Positions 14,069-26,000 of a stretch of 64,000 bases of DNA are shown here, in pieces. Every line of letters begins with the position of its first letter. Position 1 is the stretch's first letter. A model generated the notes under the pieces. The model searched no databases and had not been told where the DNA came from. It saw only the letters and a program-made list of their open reading frames with translations. The stretch is from Rhabdophis nuchalis (lineage: Eukaryota > Chordata > Lepidosauria > Squamata > Natricidae), in contig CM077658.1 of assembly GCA_039707465.1 (NCBI GenBank), positions 17,893,074-17,957,073 of the forward strand. Direction: 5' to 3'. The translations under genes were made by a program, and so were the position numbers.

Positions 14069-17000
14069 GATACAGCAGACAGACAGACGATGGATGGATG
14101 ATAGATAAATGATAGGTGACAGACAGATAGAGACAAACAGACAGACTGTCAGATAGATAGATAGATGATGGATGGATGGTAGATAAATGATAGGTGACAG
14201 ATAGATAGAATGGACACACAGATCCAGACAGACAGTTGGATGGATGGATGATGTCTGGCTGGCTGATAGGTGACAGACAGATGGGCAAATGGACCGATAA
14301 TGGAAAAGAGGTAACATAGGATACAGAAATACCCAAAAATGATAGAAATGTGAAACAAAGAAAAAATACTCTATGGTTTCAGGAATATATTTTAAGACAG
14401 AGAATTTTGGTCCAATATTGTCCAATATTGCCAAATCTAGGACATATACTGTATTGGGAATAGATGTTATCATAGAAAAAGATTCCAGAAAGTTACTTCC
14501 AAGTGTCTCAACATGTTCATATTTTTTAGCAACAGATGTTCTTATTCCCAAAAATACATTATACATGCATAATTTTTATTAGATAACCAATACAATTCCA
14601 AAACAGATTGGAAAGAGTACAGAAGCAGCTCTTTAGATCGCAGCTAAGTAAATATACCAGTCAGGAAAGTGGGTGGTAAAACAGCAGTTTGAAATATATT
14701 AAGGGGGGGGGGGGGGACCCTGAACTTGGCATAAAAATGTTGTAAGTAAAAATGATTCCCCTCACCTCCTTTTTCCATACATACTTTAAATCTGTTTTAA
14801 TGAAGTCACTATCAAAAACAGTTTAGTTATTTTTTATTATTTTGGGCCCATTTGCAAAAGAAAGAAAGAAGAAAAAACATTTTCTATATGTAGGACAACG
14901 TGGTATTTGCTTCCCCAGCCCCTCTGCTCTGCCTTTGATCTTTCAAGCAATTTCTTTCTTCCAAGTCCACTTTTTTCATTCATCCCCCTGAAGCCCTTTC
15001 AGTCATTGTGTTTATCTCTCTGCCATAATCTGACCCACTATAATCGATAGAATCGTATTGATTCATTGCTTGAGATATCACCGTATCGGTGAGCCGGTGG
15101 GTTGTTGTTTTTTTAACACGCTGCAGAAAAAAACAGGATTAAAAATGTGAAATGTACAGAGAGGTAAGAAAGCCAACACCAAATCAAAGGAGGCATTCAA
15201 ACAGACCCAGAACAAAAAGGCTAGGAAGGGGAAAAAAAGAAAAAGAAAAACCCAAGACAGATTTTTTTTTTTAAAGCTGGAAGATGAAAGAAACTGGGAG
15301 AATCACACTCTTAATAATCATCATAATCATCAAGATGGGAAAAGGTGAAGGGAAATCAACAAGGCACAAGCAGCCTACAGAGGCGGATAATGCAAGAACT
15401 CTCGTGATCAATCAGATGAGATCTGTGACCTCCCTCCGTCATATAACTAACCGAAAGAAAATTCTCCGATATCATGGAGCAAGCAAAGGGTAAAAGCCGG
15501 CAATGTTTTTGAGATTAAAAATGCCTTTAGAAAGAGAGAGGGAGGGAGGGAGACAGAGAGAGGAGGAAAGGAGGGAGAGGGAGAGGGAGAGAAAGAGAGA
15601 GGGGAGAAAGAGAGAGGGGAGAAAAGAAAGGGAGGGAGAGAATGAGGGGGAGAGAGAGAGGGAGAGAAAGAGGGAGGGAGAAAGGGAGAGAAAGAGAGAG
15701 GGGAGAAAGAGAGAGGGGAGAAAAGAAAGGGAGGGAGAGAATGAGGGAAAGAGAGAGAGGGAGAGAAAGAGGGAGGGAGAAAGGGAGAGAAAGAGAGAGG
15801 GGAGAAAGAGAGAGGGGAGAAAAGAAAGGGAGGGAGAGAATGAGGGAAAGAGAGAGAGGGAGAGAAAGAGGGAGGGAGAAAGGGAGAGAAAGAGAGAGGA
15901 GAGAAAGAGAGAGGGGAGAAGAGAGAGGGAGAGAGAGAATGAGGGAGGGAGAGGGAGAGAGGAAGGGAGAGACAGAGAGGGATGCCTGAGCAAAGTTGCA
16001 GAGCTTAACACCTGCAGTGAAATTAAATGGAATAATAACACGCAGTCACAGATACTCGTGTCAATTGGAATCAACAAACTGCCTCTCCTTTTTTATTTAT
16101 TTTTTTATTCCCTTTTGACTGTGTTGTTATAAATCTCGACATGCTGTATTGTTTCAATGCATCAACCTTGGCGCCGTGTTAAAAGTTATTAACATTCGGC
16201 TGTTTGGATTAACTCAGGCTATTGGAAATCGGGGGAGGGAAGGGAAGGCAGATTCTGTCCATTTTTAATTATAATTAGGATATCGATATGACAAGCGCAA
16301 AATCATTTCTGCCCACCGTTTTGAAAGATGACGCTTAAAAAAAAAAGGGGGGGGTTTGATGTTATTTGAAGCAAGAGAATCGTGATGTAACTGCAACATG
16401 AGGTCGAAGAATTAAATTAACCCCTAATCCAGGCCCAGGTGACAGAAACCCAAGAAGGGAGAGCACAGCTATTTATTTATTTCTCATATTTATGCAGCCT
16501 CCCATCTAACAATCAAGCAACTCTATCGTAGTATGCATAGGGCAGCATATCAATAAGAAGTCTAAGAGGACCAGAACAAAATGAAGGAACAGAATTTGGT
16601 CAGATAGAATTATTTAGAGAGAGAAAAAGGAAAACTCTTCTCCCATTAAAATACTTACTATTAATAGGAAAGAAGGAAGATGGGAATGTGGATGAGAAAG
16701 GCATTCTAGCAGAATATTTTAACAGAATAACAGAAGTGTTGGAAGGGACCTTGGAGGTTCCCCAGTCCAACCCCCTGCTCAAGCAGGAGACCTTCTACCA
16801 GTTTGAGCAAATTTCTAATCAACAAGCTCAGTGTCTTAGCCACTGAGTCACCCGTTCCTCTTTTTAAATATTACTAGTATAATATTTGAAGCATTCTAAC
16901 TTCAGTTAGAATTGAAGACGCTTCTTAGATGAGTAGCAAAATGTTTTCAAATAAAACACCACCACCAAAGTCCAGTTGCCTCTTGAAAAAACACGTATGA

Positions 17001-20000
17001 CATGGAGAACCTCCATAAACATTTAGACATTTGTGTGTAACAGGTTTTCAGCAAACATGAGTCATGGGCAGCCCTGTCCAGGTTGGTAGACTTCAGCTCC
17101 CAGATGACAGTGAAATTCTGAGATCTGAAGTCCGTATGCCTTGAGGTTGCCATGTTTAGGAGGCACTTGATGAAGACTACGAACGTCTACTTAGAATTGA
17201 GCTCAACTTTTCATGACTTTACAGCAGTACAATATAGAAGGCTTTTTTGCCATTGTCTTCTTCTGGGATTTTTTTTTTTTTTTAAAGCAAAATCCTCTCT
17301 AACCCATAGTGTTGTTAATTCCAAGGGGTCTCCCATTCAAACACTAATCAGATCCGATGTTCTTTTAGTTGTTCAAGATCAGAGATGAGGAAAAAAATAT
17401 TTTGAATTGGAAATAGGCTGTTTTGACCTTGCTGGCAGCATTCCTCGCTCAAAACGTTTTTGCACGTCTCCGATTAATATGTCTACATCACAGGAAAACT
17501 TTTTAAAGTTTCAAGGAGACTTACCTGCTGTGAAATCCTGATTCATATCGATGAATGCGTGGGAATGAGGCTTAACCATTGCATGTTCTGCATCCGGCAT
17601 TTGGTGCCATGTTAAATTCCTGAGAAGTAACATTTTGAAAATTAAGAACTGATATGCATTTTGGGAGGTTCTACACATACTTATAAGACCAATGCTTTTT
17701 TAAAATAAAAATTTAAATTAAGCAAGAGACACTGTGCACTGTATATCTAGTTTAATGAAAAGAAGGACTAGGGGAGACATGATAGCAGTCTTCTAATATC
17801 TCAGGAGCTGCCACAAAGAAGAGGGAGTCAAACTATTCTACAAAGCACCTGAGGGTAGGACAAGAAGCAATGGATGGAAACTAATCAAGGAGAGAAGCAA
17901 CTTAGAACTGAGGAGAAATTTCCTGATAGTTAGAAAAATTAATCGGTGGAACAACTTGCCTCCAGAAGTTGTAATTGCTCCAACACTGGAAGTTTTAAAG
18001 AAGATGTTGGATAACCATTTGTCTGAAGTGGTGTAGGGTTTCCTGCCTAAGCAGGGGGTTTGACTAGAAGACCTCCAAGGTCCCTTCCAACTCTGTTATT
18101 CTATATTCATCATAAAAAAGACTAACTTGTGTGACTAAGATGGAATGAGTTGAGTTAAAATCTGGGAGTCTGACTTTACTGCATTTTCTTTTGCTATTAA
18201 TTAAAAAAACAAACAGAATGCTAATTATTTGATTGGCGTTGAGCTGTGCCAGACAGAACCTCGGTATGTACCCTCATAGAGGCTAAGCCAAATTTAGCTG
18301 CACAAAATGCAACATTAGTCCCACGCTCTGATTAGAATAATGAAATATGCACTTTATCTGTCTGGCCAGCCTTTTTCTTTTTTTTAAAGGAGGACACGAT
18401 TAAAATAGTTCAACAATCGCCACAGAATTTACAATAAACAAAAAGCTTTGATCTTCTTTTGCACGAGAGCCAAAAGTATTTGCTATCCTTTGAAGACAAT
18501 ATATCAATAGCAGTTGAAAATGTTCTGGAAACGGCTGGCAAAAATCAGCCTAACAAGTACTAGGGTGGTAGAGAGGATGTTGTCTTGAACCCATATCATT
18601 CGTGTGTGTGTGTGTGTGCGCGCCTACGCGCGTGTAACTATGGCCACTTTACAATCTGTGGTCATAGCTGGCTCAGGGGAATTCTGGGAATTGAAGTCCA
18701 AAAGTCACAGTTGTAGTTGCCCAGAGTTGTCCACTGCCTTGCTGGGTACCAATCGCTGGAGTAGAAGTTCATATAATTCTCCAATATGTTTTGCATCCCT
18801 GCATCCTGGCAATCAGGGGGGGAAAACCCACAAAGAGTCAAATTACCTTGAATGTCTGTTTTCGTAAAGAACAAAAGCCGTCTCGTGTTGTTTTTATTTA
18901 TTTAATCAAATTGAGAGACTGCCACTCTCACTCATGGCGAGCGACACTGGGCCATCAATTGTCAAGGCAATCAGGCTGGCTGGATTAAACGTCAATTTCA
19001 ATCAATAGGTTTGTTTGTTTTTAACTGGATTGGATTGCCACGTAAAAATAGGAATCGAATTCAGGCTTCAGTCCTTGTGGTTCTCAATTCCAGTCATCGA
19101 GATACATTAAGAAGCACATTTCATTGTGGCAAAATCTGGCAGCAGATTCAGACAGTGAGGAGGTTGGGGAGGAAGATGGGCCAGTCCTGGAGTCTGGGGA
19201 AGGCTCTGATGAGGGCTCTGCGTCAAAGGCTGAGAGGGGGCCAGAGCCATATGCCAGTTATCAGCCACCTTCAGAGTCAGTGAGGCAGGCGAGCAGCTGG
19301 AGCCTGTCCCCAGTGTGCGCATGCACAGAGTTGCCAGACAAAGGGAACAGATAAAGAACAGGGGTTAACTTTGGAGTAAGGCCAGGCAATGAATGGCCCC
19401 TCCCAGAGGAAATAAAAGAGGAGCGAAGGGGGAGTGGAGTTTGCAGGAGACAATTAGTTCGCTTCATTGGTTCGGGACTCTCCGAGACTCCTTGCCAAGT
19501 TTTACAGATATCGGCCTGGCAGCACTCCAAGCCAGATAAGGTCTGTGACTGTAAATCCTCCCTTGAAAGGCTTTGCTGGATGTGAATGAGCAGAATTCAC
19601 AGTCAATTAATAAAAGGGGTTTTTGTCAGGACAAGAAGTTTGCTTCGTGCTCTTGGGAAGCCTCGGTCAGAACACATTTGGGGGCTCGCAAAATTGCTCT
19701 CCGTAATTTTAATGTCACTCTCTCTGGCTTGCGATAGGGTGAACCTTTGGTCCGTCAATCAATAACCATGCCCTTGGGAGTCTGTCTTAAATAGTTTCTG
19801 GAAGGTAGAGGTCTAACCTCATACCTTGGAGTAGAAGGTCAAAGTAGCTGGAGCCCTTCTCTCTTGACACTTGTGATACATAATCCAATTGCACATTTCT
19901 GATTTTGCGATGCTATTTTGAGCTCAGAACACTTTCTGAAATCTTAGAACAGCTGTTTCAAGTTAGAAGAAGGGCGCCGTGAGCGAGAAACGCTTCGAAT

Positions 20001-23000
20001 TTGAATCAATTTGCACTTTTGCCAATAACGGCAAAAGAATTTTTCTTTCAGTTCAGGTTTTGCATGTCGAATTTGTCCCTTCGGTGGCTTGTTTTCAAAG
20101 ATCTTCTCATCTTCTAAAAAATTAGTACAGGTTGTCCCCAACATACGACTGTTCACTGAGTGACCATTCAAAGTTACAACGGCCCTGAAAAAAGGGACTT
20201 ATGACCATGTTTCAGACTTACGTCCGTTCTGGAATCCCTGTGGCCACATGATCAAAATTCAGATGCTTGGGAACTGATTCATATGTATGACGGTTGCAGT
20301 GTTCCGGGGTGACGGGATTCCCTTTTGCGACCTTGTGAGAAGCAAAGTCAATCGGGAAACCAGATTCACTTAACAACTAACTTAATAACTGCAGCAATTC
20401 ACTTAATGACCATGGCAAGAAAGGTCGTAAGATGGGACAAAATTCACTTAACAAATGTTTCACTTAGCAACAGAAATTCTGGGCTCAATTGTGGTCGTAA
20501 GATGAGAACCACCTGTCCCGGAGAATTCAACTGGCCAACAACTCTGTAATAATTTACTTCTGAAGTGGTAACTGAAAATAGGCTGAACTGCATATAGATA
20601 CAAGGAGACCCAATGTAAGTCTTAAATGAATAATTAAAATTGTGCTGGTAAGACCAACTGTTAGCAATAAGAAACAAGGGAAAAATTATGAATAAGCCAA
20701 GTCATTTGCGACAAAGTTTTTTTCTTTTCTTTTTAAGACGATGATTAAAATACATTTAATTGAAATTGCTATGCTGGCTAAACCTCTGACCAGTTCATTC
20801 AATGATTAAGTGTTCTTTAAGAAGATTTGGCTTAAGATGCTTATTCCCTTGAGTCTCGCTTTTCAACTAAGTCTCCTCTGTTGATTAAGACATCAATGGA
20901 ATTTGATTTCTGTACCTGAGCTATTTGAAAGTTGATTTAAATTTAGAGAAAAGCTAGTGCCATCGGTTCAGGCGATTAAAAATGTTTTGCGCGCACATTT
21001 TGTTCCATCAAAGGAGGAGGGGAGGGGGGAGAAATACAAATACTTCACAATATTGCTAGCTGTTTTGCAAAATGTACCAAGCCGGTAGTTTGTGGTTCAA
21101 CACCTTAAGGGAAATTGGATTTTTGTCTTACCACGTGCACAACTGTTAAAACGTATTTCATTTGTTAGGAAGAGAACTAAGAATAGGGAGGTGTGTTGGT
21201 TTTTTTTTAACGGTTCAAAACGGTGCTAAAATCTTCTGACAAAACTCCGGCACGGTTGTAATTGCAGGCTTTGTTTTGTAAAGTCACAGATTTTATGGAG
21301 TCATCTTGGTAAGACTGAAATTACCTTAATGGTCAACTGATACCCCCTATCTGAAAAGTAGCTCACCCATACTTTCACCACAAAATATGAAATCACACGT
21401 GATTTCTAAAAGAAAACAGCTTTTTTTCTAACGCTACTCATTTGTCCTGTCAAAGAAAAATGCCACAAACAGATTTCTGGGACAAAATTCCACCTATAAC
21501 AACTATCAGAATTTGTATCTTCTAACACGAGTCTTAATTTAGTTCCTTGTTTACCAAAATGAGTGAATCTTTCCCCCTTTTTTTATTTAACAAAAGTTAC
21601 TTGCAAAGGATACCAAATATGTTGCTTAATTAAAAGAGTTAGGTGCCTGGGGGATGGATGGGATGGGACACAAGTTAGAAAATTGCTGGGCTGTTTCTAT
21701 GGAAACAGGAGAATAATCTGATTGACTTCTCAAAGTGTGATATGCTTGTCTTGACAGAAGTGCTAGAAAGCCCCGGGGAAGTGCAAAACACTTCACAATA
21801 AACCATTTTACTTGTGAGGTGGTGAGCTTTTTTATTGATTACCTGTAAATGTGCAACCCCTGGCTGAAGATGGCAGCCCTCTGGGTGGGTCCATAAATTA
21901 ACTGGACATACGGCTGCATTCCTCCAAATGTCTAATACTAAGAAACCTGAGCCGTTAGTAATTTTAAGAACATTTAGCAGATTTAAAATTAATGGAGAAA
22001 TGGCTTTTTTTTTTTGCTCAAGTGATTTTCTCTTAATGCAAACATTTAATGAAAATAACTATAAACTGTGAATAGCAAATGCAGTATCAAGGGACTTTCT
22101 TCCCCTCCTTTTGTTGCAAGTAAGGAAGAATGAATCTTCAAAGAAACTAGGAGTACTTGACCTACCGCCATTTGTTCAAAGTCACAATGGCACTGAAAAA
22201 AACTGGCTTATGACTGGTCATATGACCATTACAGCACCCCTATGGCCACATGATCAAAGTTGGGGGGCTTGGCAACCCACGTCTATTTATGACTGTTGAA
22301 AGGTCCTGGGAGGGTCATCAGATCAGCATTGGAGACCTTCTCAGGTGGCTTCTGATAAGTAAAGTTGACGGGGAAAGATAGGAACCAGCTAAATATGAGC
22401 CAGCCGTGTGCAGCAGCAGTCAAAAAAGCCAATGCAATCCTAAGCTGCATTAACAGAAGGGTACAATCAAGATCAAGTGAGGTACTAATACTACTCTATA
22501 AAGCCCTACTAAGACCACACCTAGAATCCTGCATCCAGTTTTGGTCATCACACTATACAAAAGATGTGGAGACTCTAGAAAGAGTGCAGAGAAGAGCATC
22601 TGGGATGATTGGAGGCTAAAACATATAAAGAACAGTTGCAGGAACTGGGCATGGCTGGTCTACTGAAGAGAAGGACCAGGGGAGACATGATAGCAGTCTT
22701 CCAATACTTGCCACAGAGAGGAGGTGGTCCAGCTATTTTCTAAGGCACCCAAAGATCAGACAAGGAATGGATGGAAACTGATCAAGGAGAGATTCGACCT
22801 AGAAATAAGGAGATGCAACTATAATTTCAGCCCAAAATTTCTGTTGCTAGGCAAGATAGTCGTTAAGTGAGCTTTGCCCCGTTTTGTTACCTTTCTTGCC
22901 ACAGATGTGAAGTGAAATCTGGCTTTTTCCCCATTGACTTTGCTTGTCAGAAGGTCGCAAAAGATGAACACACAGTGACCCAGGGACAGAGCAACAGTCA

Positions 23001-26000
23001 TAAATATGAATCAGTTGCCAAGCACTTGAATTTTGATCACGTGATTATAAGGGATGCTGTAAACGGGAATAAGTCGCTTTTTTCACTGCCATTGTAACTC
23101 CGAATGGACACTAAACAAACTGTTGTAAATCAAGAATTTACAGCAAATCTCTTAGCAATAATGAAGAAATTAGCTTACCTGCCAATTAGTATTTCCGGCC
23201 TTTTTGATTCATTGGTAACGCCAAAGATGTCAGGAATTAAATCACCATTGAAACTTCAGCAGCAACGGCAAAACAACAACAACAAGAGCAAGTTACACAA
23301 CCAATTTTATCCAATCGCTTTTATTTTTTTAAAAAATCAGATAAAAATGATATCAACACCTGTCATTTCATTCTTTAAAAAAAAATCTCACAATAAGCAT
23401 ATACTTACTCCATGATTAATGGTTCATCAGAAAAAGTCCTATTTGCTACAAATTTATGATTTATATCTGGGGGGGAGAGAAAGAAAAAAAAGAGTCACAT
23501 TTGTTACATTTTTCATGTTTATATAAATTCAACTGGGTCTTTGTTTTATTTCTTAGAATTCTTTGTATCTACCGTATTTTTTGGACTATAAGACACACCA
23601 AAATTTCAAAGAGGTAAGAAAGAAAGAAAAAAAATTTGTCCTCCCCAGCCCCCAGGAACACTCTGCAGGCTTCAGCAGGGCTGGGAAAAAGGCAAAAATG
23701 CCTCTGTTTTTGTGAAAAATGGGCAGAAAACGGGCCGTTTTTCATCAAAAATGGAGGCATTTTTGCCTTTCCTCCAGCCCTGCTGAAGTCTGCAGAGGGC
23801 TGGAGGAAAGGCAAAAATGCCTCTGTTTTTGTGAAAAACTGTGTTTTTTGCAAAAATGGAATGTGGGGTGGGGTTCGAGAGGCCAAAAATGGCTGTATTT
23901 GGTGTATAAGATCCACCAACATTTCTCCGTTTTTTTAGGGGGGGTGCGTCTTATATTCTGAAAAATACGGTACTACAGATTGAAATTAATCCTCTTCCTA
24001 TTCCTGAGGTACATGGAACTAACCTATCCAAGAGATTCTCCTATTTCATCTGGGGGCTGGGGGGGGGGGAATGAAGAAATTCAAGCAACTGATCTGTTTA
24101 TTTATAGTAATATTTTTTTTTTGTATTTATTGAATTTATACCCCGCCCTTTTCCTAATGGACCCTTTAATAATACTTAAAGTAATTAACTGGCCAGACTA
24201 TAAGATCCAACATACTTTCTTGTAGTGAAGTGTTTATGCTTTTGATCATGATTATACTTTGATTAATAACAATGAGCCAGAGAAGCACTACGCCCTGAAC
24301 AGATGTTCTTAATATCTCTAAAGCATCGTTTCAAAACGTGTATGGGTAATTCTTACAGAAGACAATTCCGATATTTCACATCACAGTTAAAAAAAAATAA
24401 AAAAAACTTATTCCCTGATGACACAGGAAGGAAAGATTTGAATCAGACATTGCACAGCTCATGTATTTTAACCTCAATCAGAGCAGTGTGCATGCTATTT
24501 CTTTCTTTGGTGAATTTCCTAACCATAACCTGGCTCTTCTTCGGGTTGGTCTATCTAGCTAATCAAAACAGAGATATAGTACACATTTCATCGGTACAAT
24601 ATGGCCTTCCACTATCAAATAGGCTTTTGTGCCCAGGGAGAGTCAAGGACTAAACATTGACTTAGCACTGATGATGTTACCTAGTTGGGTAATGAAATAT
24701 CTGCAAGAAAACAAGAAAGCTCAGAGAGCATCAAGGACCGACCACTCAAGGACCAAACCTTTATGTTCAAACTGAATTTAAGTACACCCGTCTCTCACAT
24801 TCAGCTGAGAATAGGGATATTTATAGCTGCTTTGTAGAAGAACTCAATGAATATTTTCTGCAATGTAGCCTACCTAAAGTTTGATTATTTCCCCAGAAAA
24901 TCCAGACGGATAGATTATCATAAGGCTTTTCTCGCGGACGAGTCGTCAAAAGGGCATCCATTTGGGAATCACCGTCGTAATCACCAGGAACTACACTGGT
25001 TATCACAACATCCCTAAAATTAAGGGAACACAAGTTTTAAGTATCAAATACACTACATCTTTCGAAAGAAATGCCACTTATATATATGCTGCCTTACATA
25101 TAATTGTTTTAGTTCAGGTTAAGCTCTTGACAAAATAAACTTTAGCACTCTACCTTGCTTAATTCTGTAGCTCCAATGGGTTAAAGGATTTCACATTTCA
25201 AAACTGGTTCAGAGAATATACATTTTCATCCTCCAAAAACGATCTTCGAAGATTACATTTTATCATTATCTTAACACTTCTAAAAATGGCCACATCTCCT
25301 CTGCTCCGTTTGTACACTGTCTCACATCAGAAAGCACAACGAGCAAGCAGAAAATAACCTACAATATTTTTCTGAAAACCATTGGCTCCATTAATACTTA
25401 AAAAAGTCAATATATATATAAAACACATGTACATCTCTAAGCACATTTACTGAAAGGTACATTCTCCTCAAAAAAGGGCTCAGTGCACGTTCTGTAGTGC
25501 TCTGCTTCATTATGAATGTAACACATCACTACGAGTTAGATAAATCATGAATTATTACCGTAATCATCTTTGAGGCTGCAGAAAAATCCCCTTACGAGCA
25601 TTACAAAACAGATATGATAAAGGTAAAGGTTCCCCTCACACATATGTGCTAGTCATTCCTTCCCAACTCTAGGGGGCGGTGCTCATCTCCGTTTCAAAGC
25701 AGAAGAGCCAGTGCTGTCTGAAGACATCTCCAGGGTCATGTGGCTCAACGCCAAAGGCGTACGAAACACTGTTACCTTCCCACCAAAGGTGGTTCCTATT
25801 TTTCTACTTGCATTTTTACATGTGTTCGAACTGCAGAAGCTGGGACAAGTAACGGGAGCTCACTCCGTTATGCGGTGCAAGGGATTCGAACCACTGAACT
25901 GCCGACCTTTCTGATCGACAAGCTCAGCATCTTAGCCACTGAGCCACCCTTTTGAGTATTATAGCAAGATCCATTTAACATCCAGATACATAGAATGAAT

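Larger units (their letters stand above)
6388..17524 (-). other. ITFG1 intron 6 (11.1 kb)
   Basis: The largest ITFG1 intron here. Recognised contents are LINE tails, SINEs at 8541 and 12164, foldback fragments at 8862, 11592 and 16917, hAT MITEs at 9725 and 13537, GATA/GATG arrays at 10790 and 13925, and polypurine arrays at 12996 and 15535. The stretches 6388-7250, 7620-8530, 9030-9720, 10030-10780, 11240-11590, 12520-12990, 14290-15530 and 15990-16715 look like plain AT-rich intron; the last includes only a short TTTATTTATTT piece near 16470 that resembles a LINE tail. Confidence 0.75.
17620..23178 (-). other. ITFG1 intron 5
   Basis: Contains a CR1 tail (17757-18108), a TG repeat (18602-18622), an LTR (19125-19676), a 'tacttatgaccg' repeat (20127-20517), and a second such repeat pair flanking a CR1 piece (22140-23140). 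The stretches 18110-18600, 18740-19120, 19690-20120 and 20520-22130 show nothing recognised. Confidence 0.75.
23467..24873 (-). other. ITFG1 intron 3
   Basis: Contains the TA-flanked MITE at 23570-23972 and a LINE 3' tail near 24110-24165 (minus, TTTATACCCCGCCC). The rest, 24170-24873, is AT-rich with no recognised feature. The neighbouring intron 4 (23254-23408) is only 155 bp. Confidence 0.75.

Noticed and set aside
15472..16132. 200-residue frames on both strands (Arg/Glu/Gly-rich and Ser/Leu/Phe-rich)
   Set aside because: Produced by a purine-only minisatellite; no domain and no splice context.
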